A stretch of DNA of 64,000 nt from an uncultured Luminiphilus sp. (GTDB lineage: Bacteria > Pseudomonadota > Gammaproteobacteria > Pseudomonadales > Halieaceae). The notes under the pieces were generated by a model, which saw nothing but the letters and a program-made list of their open reading frames with translations, searched no databases and had not been told where the DNA came from. Location of the stretch: assembly GCA_943787485.1 (NCBI GenBank), contig CALSMP010000011.1:1-64000 (forward strand), written 5' to 3'. This document shows positions 37,469 through 46,917 of the stretch, piece by piece. Both the position numbers and the translations under genes were made by a program. How positions within the stretch are numbered: position 1 is the stretch's first letter; every line of letters begins with the position of its first letter.

Positions 37469-39888
37469 TCAGAATCGCTGCTGCCATCTCACGCCAAACG
37501 TACGGGGCTGGTTGATGGTTATACGCTCATCCCAGTTAACATCGTTAATCCAAACGTCTGCCCGTTCATCGGTCGCATTCTGAACATAGAACTCGGCTGT
37601 CCAGTTACTACGCTGCAGGCCGACAGCGGCGTTCACGACGTCATAGGCATCCTGCTTTTGTCGGAACCCACCAAACAGGTCATTATAAGAGTCACCCGTA
37701 TACATGTAGGCCGCCTGGAGGAACCAATCGTTGTTAAAGGTATAGCGTGTGGACAGGTTCCATTTCACCTCGGGTACGCGTGGAAGCCGCGTGCCTGCGG
37801 CAGCATCGGGTTCAACGCTACTGGGATTCCGTCGGTAGTCTTCTGCCAGCGTCGAGTCGAGGAAGCTCGCGGCACCACTCAGCGTCCAGTTTTCGGTAAT
37901 CAAGGACGTGAAGTCAAACTCCACACCATTACTCTCTGCGGTACCTACGTTGAAGGTAAGTGTGATAGGCGAGATAGAGGTGTCCAAACGAGATAGCTGG
38001 AAGTCATCCCACTCCTGCCAGAACGCCGCTGCGTTAAAGCGCAAACGTCCATCCAAAAGCTCTGACTTCACACCGAACTCATAGGCCGTCAAGATATCGG
38101 ACTCAAAGCGCAACCAATGTTCACGCCGCCCTGACCACCCAGACCATCTGGAATTCGGGTCTCACAAAAGCGGTTCAGACCTCCGGGTCGATAACCTTCA
38201 CCCCAGGTCGTGTACAGCAAAATATCGTCATTTACCTTCCACTCAAGACTCGCTCGATAGACCTCATCCTTACCTGAGGTAGTTCGGCCAACAGAGGCGC
38301 AGTTAGCACCATAGTTACTCTCAGGACGATCGCCCTGAGGCCCAAAACCGCCACAGGGCCACCAGATTGTGCCGAAAATCCGTCCAACGTACTGTCATAG
38401 TCAAACTGTCGGGCGCTACCGGTGATAGTCAGCTGATCAGTGATATCAAAGGACACTTCTCCGAAGAGCGAAGACTCGTCATAGTCTCTCTCAAAGTCGG
38501 TGGTCCAATAGATGTCAGGGGCATCAACCGCCGCCTGCGGCGTATCCGCTAAGCCCAGCACATGCCACTCCGCGTCAGCCGAATTTTCAACCTCAACGTT
38601 GTAATAACCCAGCATATATCTGAAACGCTTCTCGGGATCCGAGGCATAGCGGATTTCAAAGGTCGTACGGTCCTGTTCGTAGACAACGGTATACTGTTGC
38701 CGTGGATCCCCGCAGGTACCAAAGTAGCTGACATAGCAGTTGTAATAAGGCTCGACGTACCCTGAGGCTATATCCTGGTCACTGTAAAGCGAGTAATCGT
38801 TCCAGGTTTCTCCCTCACGGTTCAACACAGCGGCTGTTGCCATCAACGTACCGCCAAACAACTCGCCTTCAATTTTTCCAGAAAACTGGCTCCACTGGTC
38901 ATCTGCCCACTCCGGCAAAAGCAGCATCACCTGCAGGTCACCTACGGTTGGGTCATGGTCCCACACGCCGGTTCGCTCCATGTCCTGAAGCATCGCGCTT
39001 GCAGTAAAGGTCCATGTATCACTGAGATCGACCCGCAATGCCGCCCGGCCACCATAAGTGGTCGCCTCGTTGAAGTTTTCTTCAACGACATCCTGGTTAC
39101 CGACCGTCACGTCCGCAGCGATCGCGCGAAGCGGACTATCCGGGGCTAACCCTGCGCGAATGTTACTGCGACTGAAGGTGTGGCTGCCCGCCACGTTATC
39201 AATGTAACCGCCATCCCGCTTATAAAAACCCATCATGCGCAGGGCAGAGCGCTCACCCAAGGGGATATTCACAAAACCCTCGGCGCGGTAACTCATATCA
39301 CCACTTTTAGGCTGACTGCCGTCAAGGCTGTAGCCCGCGGAGAATTCACCAATTTCAGGGGCGTTGGTAATAATCCGGATCGCTCCCGACTGGGCGTTAG
39401 CACCAAATGTCGTTCCCTGGGGACCCGCCAACACCTCAATACGGTTGATGTCGTAGATATGTGGGTTCAAGTAAGCGCCAACAAGCGTTACCGGCTGCTC
39501 ATCAAGGTAAACGGCTACAGCTGGGTTAGCGCCCAGAAGACTCTCACCGCCACTGGAAATACCGCGGATATAAATATTACCTGTACTTGGGACCCAGCGA
39601 GATGAACCCAACATTGGGCAACATCATCAAGTAGTCTTCCATATCGGTAATGTTCAGATCAGTGAGCTGGGCTTCCCCGAGCACGCTGACAGACATCGGA
39701 ACATCCTGAACGCTCTCGGCGCGACGAGTAGCGGTGACTACAACTTCCTCCAGAGCCTGAGCCTGGGTAGAGGCCACCCATCCGACAGAGCCGATAGCGC
39801 TGCAGGCGGTCGCCACCGCGATCGCCAAAGGTCGGGCTGCCGCTTGCGGCACAGGCATAAAACGTTGCTTTTTAGCTAATTTAGTCAT
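37469..39888 (-). CDS. TonB-dependent receptor (three frameshifts)
   Basis: Frames 39577-39888, 38370-39590 and 37469-38113, with an intervening stretch in the third frame (GFGPQGDRPESN to GGVNIG), make a receptor of about 800 residues. The signal peptide is followed by a TonB box and plug start ALEEVVVTATRRAESVQDVP, then the plug motif IYIRGIS and GPQGTTFGANAQSGAIRI, then beta-barrel strands ending in aromatic RTFGVRWQQRF, as expected for outer membrane insertion. Frame changes fall near 39590 (+1), 38365 (+1) and 38115 (-1). Ligand unknown; the sequence resembles receptors for plant- or algal-derived compounds more than siderophore receptors (weak inference). A candidate -10 lies at 39988. 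Confidence 0.82.
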
Positions 39889-40198
39889 GAGTGACGTTTC
39901 CCCCTTACTGGAAACTGCGGCTTTCGCTGAGAGCCTAGCCGGTTAGCACTTTACCGCCATGCCGAGGACAACAGGCGGCGCTTATAAATTATAGATACAG
40001 CCTCCCATTTTTACCCCGAGAGCACCCTTGAAAGCAACCATTTATCTCTCTTTCTACCTCAAAAAGCCCCCCCACAATCTCACCTCTGAGGTACTCCTGT
40101 GACACCAAGACAGATCTGTAGGCCAGGGTGCGCAAAATCCCGCCAATAAGGTGCATAATCGGAGCGCTCACGATCCGAGTTAACAGGTCGAATACACC
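39889..40198. other. Divergent promoter region
   Basis: About 310 bases separate the receptor (minus) and the FAD oxidoreductase (plus). A TATAAT hexamer on the minus strand (39988-39993) is the only clear promoter-like element; no good -35 sequence lies upstream of it. I see no operator-like palindrome. Confidence 0.4.
39988..39993 (-). promoter_or_regulatory. Candidate -10 element for the TonB receptor gene
   Basis: TATAAT on the minus strand within an AT-rich stretch, about 95 bases upstream of the receptor start. The -35 hexamer at the right spacing is poor, so the assignment is tentative. Confidence 0.3.
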
Positions 40199-41557
40199 AT
40201 GTTTATTGAAGAGAGCCCTAAAAAAACACCCGTCGTTCACCACACCGATGTGCTAGTGGTCGGATCCGGGCCCGGCGGGCTCGCGGCGGCCATCGCAGCG
40301 GCGCGGACCGGAGTCGAGGTCACCCTATTGGAGCGCTATGGTTGCTTCGGGGGCAATATCACCGCGGTTGGGGTTGAGGGTTTCGCCTGGTATCGCCACG
40401 AAAAAACGGTCGATAGTGAAGGTCTCGGGGTGGAATTTGAGCAACGGGCGATCAGCGCGGGTGCCGCTGTGGAGGAGCCCCAATCAGACAGCCATGCGAT
40501 AGACGGCGAGGCCTTCAAATGGGTGGCCGATAAGTTGGTGCTGGAAGCGGGCATCACGCCGATGCTCCACCGGCAGTTTGTGGCCCCCATCATGGAAGAG
40601 GACCACATTCGAGGGGTTATCGTCGAGAGTAAGGCGGGCCGGGAGGCCATCCTCGCCAAACGCGTCGTCGATGCCACCGGGGATGGCGACGTGGCCTTCC
40701 GTGCCGGGGCCCCAACCCACAAGCACCCCAAGGAAGAGATGATTGGTGCATCGGTCATGTTTTCTATGTCTGGCGTCAATAAATCCCGCTTTATCGAGCA
40801 CGTCAAAGCAGACCCCCATACCTACGCCGACTGGGCCTATGGCCAGTGGACCATCGAAACAACGGGCAAAGAAGACGCGATGTTCTCACCCTTTCTTCGC
40901 AAACCCTTTGAGCAGGCCAGAGAAGCAGGATTAATCCCGAAAGAGCTCGATACCATTGCCGGCACCTGGGGGGCTGTTTATGACAGCGGGGATCTAACCT
41001 ACCTCAATCTAGTCCATTTGCTGGGCTTTGACGGCACCGATCCCGACGACCTCACCCGGGGTGAAATGCAGGGGCGAGATCAAGCGATGATGGCCATCGA
41101 AGCACTCAAGCAATACACGCCAGGCTGCGAGGGGGCGAAGATTCGAAACTTTGGCATGACTCTTGGGATTCGGGATACGCGGAAAATCGATGCGGCATAC
41201 AACATGACCGAGCACGATGTGCGTGAGCAAGGCCGTTTTCAAGACAGTATCGGGATTTTCCCCGAGTTCATCGATGGCTATGGCATTTTGATCCTGCCCA
41301 CCACCGGTCGCTACTTTCAACTGCCTTACCGGACCCTATTACCCAAGGGCGTGCGCAATCTGATTTGTGCCGGCCGGATTACTGGCGGCGATCGGGTAAG
41401 CCATGCCGCCACCCGCAATATGATGTGCTGCACGGTCACCGGTCAGGGCGCCGGCGTCGCCGCCGCCCTGGCGGTAAAACAGGACTGCGCCTTCGAGGAG
41501 GTGTCAGTCGCGGCGCTGCAGCAAGCCCTACTCGCTCAAGGCGTCCGACTACATTAA
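40199..41557 (+). CDS. FAD-dependent oxidoreductase (FAD_oxidored family)
   Basis: A 452-residue flavoprotein. The dinucleotide motif V-V-G-S-G-P-G-G-L-A-A-A starts near residue 21, followed by LLERYGCFGGNIT, a segment typical of the FAD_oxidored (pfam12831) group. A second FAD contact is AKRVVDATGDGDVAFRAGAP, and the C-terminal GRITGGDRVSHAATRNM closes the site. No signal peptide. Substrate unknown; related proteins dehydrogenate organic acids or are linked to hypothetical oxidative pathways. Single gene before the serine hydrolase on the same strand. Confidence 0.8.
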   Translation: MFIEESPKKTPVVHHTDVLVVGSGPGGLAAAIAAARTGVEVTLLERYGCFGGNITAVGVEGFAWYRHEKTVDSEGLGVEFEQRAISAGAAVEEPQSDSHAIDGEAFKWVADKLVLEAGITPMLHRQFVAPIMEEDHIRGVIVESKAGREAILAKRVVDATGDGDVAFRAGAPTHKHPKEEMIGASVMFSMSGVNKSRFIEHVKADPHTYADWAYGQWTIETTGKEDAMFSPFLRKPFEQAREAGLIPKELDTIAGTWGAVYDSGDLTYLNLVHLLGFDGTDPDDLTRGEMQGRDQAMMAIEALKQYTPGCEGAKIRNFGMTLGIRDTRKIDAAYNMTEHDVREQGRFQDSIGIFPEFIDGYGILILPTTGRYFQLPYRTLLPKGVRNLICAGRITGGDRVSHAATRNMMCCTVTGQGAGVAAALAVKQDCAFEEVSVAALQQALLAQGVRLH

Positions 41558-41643
41558 TCGCGCGCGAGGCGCGGCTTTAAGAGATCGACGTTGGCGGCAG
41601 CCGCGGAAACATAATTTTGGCTATACAAAAGAGAAATCAACGG

Positions 41644-42969
41644 ATGAACAGCACAAACTCAAGGTCTTTACTTCTGCTATCTCAGCGGTTTCTTTGGAAG
41701 GCGGTTGCTACTGTTTTGCTGACGGTAGCTCCCTTTTTCGCCCTACCAACACATTCGAGTGAGCAGGCCTCTCCCGAAACAGTAGGGATGTCCAGTGAGA
41801 GCCTCAAGTCCATGGCCAGATTGGCTAATCGTCACATCGAGGCGGGACATATTACTGGTGGGGTCACGCTGGTAGCACGGCATGGCAAATTAATTCATCT
41901 AGAGGCCCACGGCCAGCGAGGAACAGATGATGCGCGACCCATGACCACAGATGCGCTCTTTCGCATTTTTTCCATGACCAAACCGATCACCACCGTGGCA
42001 GCGATGATGCTGTACGAGGAAGGTTACTTTCACCTCAACGATCCGGTGGCCAAGTATCTGCCGGAACTCGCAAATCTCGAGATATACCATCAGGGCGAAT
42101 TAGTCCCAGTCGACCAACCCATCACCATCGAACACCTGATGACGCATACCGCCGGACTTACCTACGGCTGGGCCAGCGATCATCCGGTGGAACTGGCTTA
42201 TCAGGAATCCGCCTTGCAATACAGTGAAAACCTCGATGCCTTCCTTACCAAACTGGGCAAGCTGCCCCTGCGTTTTACCCCGGGTGAGCGCTATCACTAC
42301 AGTATTGCCACTGACGTACTGGGCGCTCTGGTCGAACGGTTAAGCGGAGAGACCCTGGAAGCGTTTTTGTCTACCCGACTGTTCCAACCCCTCGGCATGG
42401 ACGATACTTTTTTCAATGTCCCAGAGGACAAACTCGATCGTGTTGTTCCTAACCATGGGTGGAACCCAGAAACCAACACCCTGGGGCCGCTACCTGCCAA
42501 TTACCAGATGCCGATTCAGGGGGTCACCTTGTTCTTAGGGGGTGGCGGTCTGATCTCTAGCGCCAAAGACTATCTGATCTTTTGCGAAATGCTGCGTCAG
42601 GGCGGGTCCTACGGTGGAGTCCGTTTCCTCGGCCCTAAAACCGTTGAGTTCATGACCATGGATCACCTGACAGCAGACGTCCGCAACAAGGGCGCAACTG
42701 AGTATCCAGCGCAGCACCTCTACCCCGGTCAGTCCTTTGGGCTTGGCTTTGGTGTCATCACCAATCCTGCACAGACCGGTGTTATTTCCTCAATGGGCGC
42801 CTACTCCTGGGGTGGCGCTGCCAACACCAAGTTCTGGATAGACCCCGAGGAGGACTTGATCGCTATCTTCATGACCCAAGTGATGAATGCGCCCTTTGGA
42901 GATCAGCTGCGATTCGATATGAAGGTGGCTACCTATCAAGCGATCACCGAGCTAGGCAGTCAGCGCTAG
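41644..42969 (+). CDS. Secreted serine hydrolase, class C beta-lactamase/esterase fold
   Basis: A 441-residue protein with a signal peptide (hydrophobic segment within residues 10-38). The beta-lactamase-related motif S-x-x-K is present as SMTK (Ser about 110), and the catalytic tyrosine lies in YHYSIATD (about residue 217). These features fit family VIII esterases and D-aminopeptidase-like enzymes rather than true beta-lactamases. Late motifs are GGGGLISSAKDY and WGGAANTKFWIDP. I chose the ATG at 41644; the frame opens with a TTG nine codons earlier. The stop overlaps the convergent BCCT-like gene by four bases. Confidence 0.8.
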   Translation: MNSTNSRSLLLLSQRFLWKAVATVLLTVAPFFALPTHSSEQASPETVGMSSESLKSMARLANRHIEAGHITGGVTLVARHGKLIHLEAHGQRGTDDARPMTTDALFRIFSMTKPITTVAAMMLYEEGYFHLNDPVAKYLPELANLEIYHQGELVPVDQPITIEHLMTHTAGLTYGWASDHPVELAYQESALQYSENLDAFLTKLGKLPLRFTPGERYHYSIATDVLGALVERLSGETLEAFLSTRLFQPLGMDDTFFNVPEDKLDRVVPNHGWNPETNTLGPLPANYQMPIQGVTLFLGGGGLISSAKDYLIFCEMLRQGGSYGGVRFLGPKTVEFMTMDHLTADVRNKGATEYPAQHLYPGQSFGLGFGVITNPAQTGVISSMGAYSWGGAANTKFWIDPEEDLIAIFMTQVMNAPFGDQLRFDMKVATYQAITELGSQR

Positions 42970-44099
42970 ACCTGCTGAGGAAGCGACAGCTCGTCACGCT
43001 TTCGCCACACCCTATAAAAAATAGTCAGATAGATGGCGATCACCACCAAGCCTACCCACTCAATCTTAAAGGGCGTGAACTGGTAGAGGAGCACAAGCCC
43101 GAATAGCAGGCCCCAGTGCAGCCCGATGTATCGGACAGTACCCAATCGGGCCACGGTCAAATTGATGTTCTGGGTATACAGACGGGTGAGGGAATCCAGA
43201 GAGTTAATGACGAACAAGATACCAACCGCGATCATGCCCCAGCTCAGGGCAGGGACGATATCAATACCTTCCACGTGATAGTGGTACAGCACCGAGAACC
43301 ACACCGCTATCGGGATGGACGGCACGACCAAGAGAGCAAGGAGTAGCTGCCACGCTTTTATTCCTCCCACAAAGCGCGAGACAAATTGACCAATCATGAT
43401 GCTCCAGGCAAACCACCAGAACAGGTAAAAAGCGTGATAGTCGTTGATGGGCAAAACGAACTTGGGCAGGTTGGGAAAATAATCGCCGAGCGCTACCAGC
43501 GCACCACCCAGGCCGCTCCACCCCATGCCGGACAATAACCACGCGCCCACGATGAGCGTAAAAAACAAGCCGGTAGAGGTAACACTTAGTACCTTAATAA
43601 ACCGCAGGTGGGTGCTGGAGATAACCGCCAGTAACACCACCGTCGCAACAAGGCCAAATCGAACGGGTTCGGAGATTCCCTCTATATAATCGGGGAGGTA
43701 AACCAGAAACAGATAAGCGGTAAAGGCACAGGTACCGATAATCACGCCGTTATTTATGTGTTTTATCCACGGGTTCTCAAACAGCTTGAGCCTCGGCTCG
43801 ACAATGCAGAAGTAAAACGTCGTTAAAAAATAGAAGCCCCAGACAAGAAACCCCCAGAATCCAAACTCAATCGCAAGCGGATTGGTGAAACCGTACTCGG
43901 CCGCCTCGCCATAAGTCTGAAAATCCACCAGCGGGAACATGATCAAGCCGACATCGAGACCGGAGGTAAACAGGATCGCCAAAAACGTAAGCAGCGGCAG
44001 CGGCTCACTGCCCTCACACCGAATATGGCCCCATCGGAGCACCAGCCACACCGAGGTACTCATGGTCAAAATAATTGCTGCGGCCAATAGGGTATTCAT
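42966..44099 (-). CDS. Reduced, divergent BCCT-like transporter
   Basis: A 377-residue multi-helix membrane protein related to the betaine/choline/carnitine transporter family, but 120-150 residues shorter. Recognisable pieces are the glycine-rich helix (LFTSGLDVGLIMF, about residues 43-55) and the substrate-site signature FYLFWWFAW with S-x-F-V-G-G-I-x-A-W-Q-L and VWFSVLY (about 222-275). One of the glycines of the usual G-x-G-x-G stretch is replaced by Asp49. The first helix and the central region around BCCT helices 5-6 have no obvious counterparts. It is the last gene of the betB-phosphodiesterase-betA operon, which points to choline or a related cation as substrate (inference). A GAGGGCGG site precedes the ATG. 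Confidence 0.66.
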   Translation of the reverse strand: MNTLLAAAIILTMSTSVWLVLRWGHIRCEGSEPLPLLTFLAILFTSGLDVGLIMFPLVDFQTYGEAAEYGFTNPLAIEFGFWGFLVWGFYFLTTFYFCIVEPRLKLFENPWIKHINNGVIIGTCAFTAYLFLVYLPDYIEGISEPVRFGLVATVVLLAVISSTHLRFIKVLSVTSTGLFFTLIVGAWLLSGMGWSGLGGALVALGDYFPNLPKFVLPINDYHAFYLFWWFAWSIMIGQFVSRFVGGIKAWQLLLALLVVPSIPIAVWFSVLYHYHVEGIDIVPALSWGMIAVGILFVINSLDSLTRLYTQNINLTVARLGTVRYIGLHWGLLFGLVLLYQFTPFKIEWVGLVVIAIYLTIFYRVWRKRDELSLPQQV

Positions 44100-44124
44100 T
44101 GCGCCGCCCTCGCTACTAACCGCT

Positions 44125-45825
44125 TCACAGACCCGGCAGCTCTCTTACCGGCGATTCACTCCGCTGTCGGGTGGCCCATTCGGGATCCTGCCAGACAGCC
44201 ACATCGGCTCGTTGCATCGGTTTGCCCAAAATGAGATCCGCCGCGCGCTCCGCGAGCATGATGGTGGGGGCGTTTAAATTACCGTTAGGGATCGTGGGAA
44301 AGCTTGAGGAATCCACCACGCGTAAATTCGACACCCCCCGCACCCGACATTCATCATCGAGCACGGCCATGGAGTCTTCATCGCTGCCCATGGGGCAGGT
44401 ACAGGAGGGATGGTAAGCGGTCTCAACATTTTCCCTGACCCACTGATCAACGGCGTTATCGTCAGCCAAATCAATCGCCGGCTGAATTTCGTCACCCCGG
44501 AATCGATCGAGTGCCGGCTGCTGGAGAATCTCCCGGGTCAGGCGGAGACAGAGGCGCCAGTCCTCGCGATCTTTTTCGGTCGCGAGGTAGTTGAACTGTA
44601 TATGGGGCTCACTTTGCGGGTCCGGGCTGGTGAGCTGCACAACACCACGACTCTCGGGTTTGTTGGGGCCTACATGGACCTGAAAACCATGGCCTGCAAA
44701 GGCCGCTTTGCCGTCGTAGCGAATCGCCGCCGGGAGAAAATGGTACTGGATGTCGGGCCAAGGGATCCCTGCGCGGGATCGGATGAAACCACAGGACTCG
44801 AAGTGATTGCTTGCACCCAACCCACTCCGGTTCAGAACCCATTCGGCACCAATCAGAAATTTGGACCACCAATCGAGCTCGCCGTTTAGCGTAATGCCCT
44901 CCTTGCATCGGTACTGGAAATAAACCTCGAGATGATCTTGCAGATTTTCCCCCACGCCGGGTTTATCGAGCACTACTGGAATAGCCATACCCTGCAGCAG
45001 AGTTGCAGGTCCAATACCCGATCGCTGGAGAAGCGTCGGTGATCCTATCGACCCCGACGCCACAATGACCTCCCGACGCGCTTGCACAGAGTAGGTTTGA
45101 CCACCGCGACCATAGGTCACACCGGTCGCGGTCAGACCATCAAATTCAATGCGCTCAGCGGTTGCGCGGTCAATGATGCGGAGATTTTTTCGCGAACGCG
45201 CAGGGTCGAGATAGGCCAGGCGTGTTGAGCAACGTTCACCGTTGCGCACCGTCATATGCATCGGGCCGAACCCTTCCTGGCGAAAGCCATTGTAATCGGC
45301 TGTTTTCCCATATCCCGCCTGACACCCGGCGTCGATAAATGCACGGTATAGCGGGTTCTTCATGTTATTGCCGTTACAAGTCGAGAGTGGCCCCTCGCCG
45401 CCGCGATACTCGTCGCCGCCAGCCATCCAGGTTTCGGCGCGCTGAAAGTAAGGCAAGCAGTCCTGATAACTCCACCCCGTGGCACCTCGCTCTGCCCACT
45501 GATCAAAGTCACACGGATGACCCCGCACATAGACCATGCCATTGATGGCGGAGGAACCGCCGGCAATGCGGCCCCTAGCGCAATCCATACGTCTGCCATT
45601 GAGGGTGGGCTCAGGGGCACTGTAATAGCCCCAGTTAAATCGGGGCATCCCCATGGGGATCGTGAGCGCGGTCGGCATTTTGATAAAAAGCGACGTTTCG
45701 TCGCGGCCAGACTCGAGCAGGAGAACCTGTACCGAGGGATCGGCAGATAAGCGATTCGCCAGGACACAGCCAGCGGATCCTGCACCCACCACGATGTAAT
45801 CGAAGGTCTCTACCACGCTACTCAC
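44125..45825 (-). CDS. betA: Choline dehydrogenase-like GMC oxidoreductase
   Basis: A 566-residue GMC flavoprotein. The FAD motif is [15 protein letters not shown] (from residue 10), GMC signature 1 is [19 protein letters not shown], and signature 2 is the [16 protein letters not shown] segment. The C-terminal catalytic region reads [10 protein letters not shown] and then [19 protein letters not shown], as in BetA. It oxidises choline to betaine aldehyde at the membrane. Start is GTG at 45825 after AGGCAGAA. Located between the phosphodiesterase and the BCCT-like gene, with betB at the head of the operon, so assignment to choline is well supported, although other alcohols are possible. Confidence 0.85.
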   Translation of the reverse strand: MSSVVETFDYIVVGAGSAGCVLANRLSADPSVQVLLLESGRDETSLFIKMPTALTIPMGMPRFNWGYYSAPEPTLNGRRMDCARGRIAGGSSAINGMVYVRGHPCDFDQWAERGATGWSYQDCLPYFQRAETWMAGGDEYRGGEGPLSTCNGNNMKNPLYRAFIDAGCQAGYGKTADYNGFRQEGFGPMHMTVRNGERCSTRLAYLDPARSRKNLRIIDRATAERIEFDGLTATGVTYGRGGQTYSVQARREVIVASGSIGSPTLLQRSGIGPATLLQGMAIPVVLDKPGVGENLQDHLEVYFQYRCKEGITLNGELDWWSKFLIGAEWVLNRSGLGASNHFESCGFIRSRAGIPWPDIQYHFLPAAIRYDGKAAFAGHGFQVHVGPNKPESRGVVQLTSPDPQSEPHIQFNYLATEKDREDWRLCLRLTREILQQPALDRFRGDEIQPAIDLADDNAVDQWVRENVETAYHPSCTCPMGSDEDSMAVLDDECRVRGVSNLRVVDSSSFPTIPNGNLNAPTIMLAERAADLILGKPMQRADVAVWQDPEWATRQRSESPVRELPGL

Positions 45826-45861
45826 TTCTGCCTATGTATCCTTTTTATTGGCGGGTATACA

Positions 45862-46917
45862 TCACCGAGCGATGAAGGATGAGCCGTCGAGGCCCTGCCG
45901 GACTGTCTCGGGAATATCCAGTTGCAAATGATCCGCGATGGAGGGGTAGATGTCGACTATCGCTGGCTTGGTATAGAAAGCGGGCTGTAATCGCTGGTTA
46001 TTGGTGACTATCCATGTGGTGCGCTCCCGCTCCGTCTGTCCACCATGATCTCGACCGGTTGCTTCATCGCGTCCGTGATCGGTCGTTACGATCACCAGCC
46101 AATCTTCCCGAGCCGACTGCTGTCGGGATTCCACCGCATTCCAAATCTTGGCGACTTGCTCATCGACCCATTCGACCGCAGCGTCCATCTCCGCACTGTC
46201 GCCAAAATCGTGGCCCACGTCATCGGTGTACTGCAAGTAGACCCACGCCAGGTCGGGCCCCTGCTCCCTGATACTTATCGCCGCCGCATCCGCGACTTTT
46301 TCATCGATGCGTTTAATGCGCTCACTCTCAGGGAGATCGGGAAACAGGCTTTTATCTTTTTCAAAGCCATCGACGACGTAATCTAGCTTGTGGCCTCCAG
46401 CCTCCTCTAAACCCTCCCCGAGCAACACGGTTCGATTGTCGGTCCAAGTGGAGTAGAGCGCGGTTGTTAAGGCTGGATTAGCGTTTTTTGCCAAGCGGAA
46501 AATATCCCAGTAGGCGTAGTTCGGGGATAAATCATAGTTCTCCATCACGCCATGTTTATTGGCCCAAGTGCCTGTAAGCAAGCCCATGTAGCCTGTCGCC
46601 GACACGGTTGGGCTCTCTGCCTGGGACCCCACAGGCCCACCCACATAAGCGCGACCATAGCCCCCCGCAGCGGCGATTTGATCGAGGGTCGGGGTAGCTA
46701 CACGTTCAATGACATCAGCGGGAATACCGTCGGCAATAACAAAGACAACTTTCGGGATCATCGTGATCTTCTCCTGAATATCTTGCGTCAGCTCATGACC
46801 GTCAGCAGCGCAAGGCGTTATCGAGACAGCTATAACCGATGTAAGAGCCCAAGCCAGCAGCGAGGTCTGTCGCCATGCGTCAGTCCACAACCTTTCTGGA
46901 CGAGTCAGCCACACCAT
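45862..46917 (-). CDS. Secreted NPP-like phosphodiesterase within the bet operon
   Basis: A 351-residue alkaline-phosphatase-superfamily enzyme with an N-terminal hydrophobic signal (about residues 18-38). The metal ligands can be traced: Asp63 in FVIADGIPADV, a nucleophile Ser/Thr in ESPTVSATGYMG, GHDFG and VTTDHGRDEATGRDHGG. The loop L-L-T-G-T-W-A-N-K-H-G-V is typical of nucleotide pyrophosphatase/phosphodiesterases. Its ATG overlaps the betB stop by one base (TAATG), and betA follows after 36 bases. The context suggests hydrolysis of choline phosphodiesters or phosphocholine in the periplasm, like NPP6; this is inference, and a nucleotide substrate cannot be excluded. Confidence 0.78.
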   Translation of the reverse strand: MVWLTRPERLWTDAWRQTSLLAWALTSVIAVSITPCAADGHELTQDIQEKITMIPKVVFVIADGIPADVIERVATPTLDQIAAAGGYGRAYVGGPVGSQAESPTVSATGYMGLLTGTWANKHGVMENYDLSPNYAYWDIFRLAKNANPALTTALYSTWTDNRTVLLGEGLEEAGGHKLDYVVDGFEKDKSLFPDLPESERIKRIDEKVADAAAISIREQGPDLAWVYLQYTDDVGHDFGDSAEMDAAVEWVDEQVAKIWNAVESRQQSAREDWLVIVTTDHGRDEATGRDHGGQTERERTTWIVTNNQRLQPAFYTKPAIVDIYPSIADHLQLDIPETVRQGLDGSSFIAR

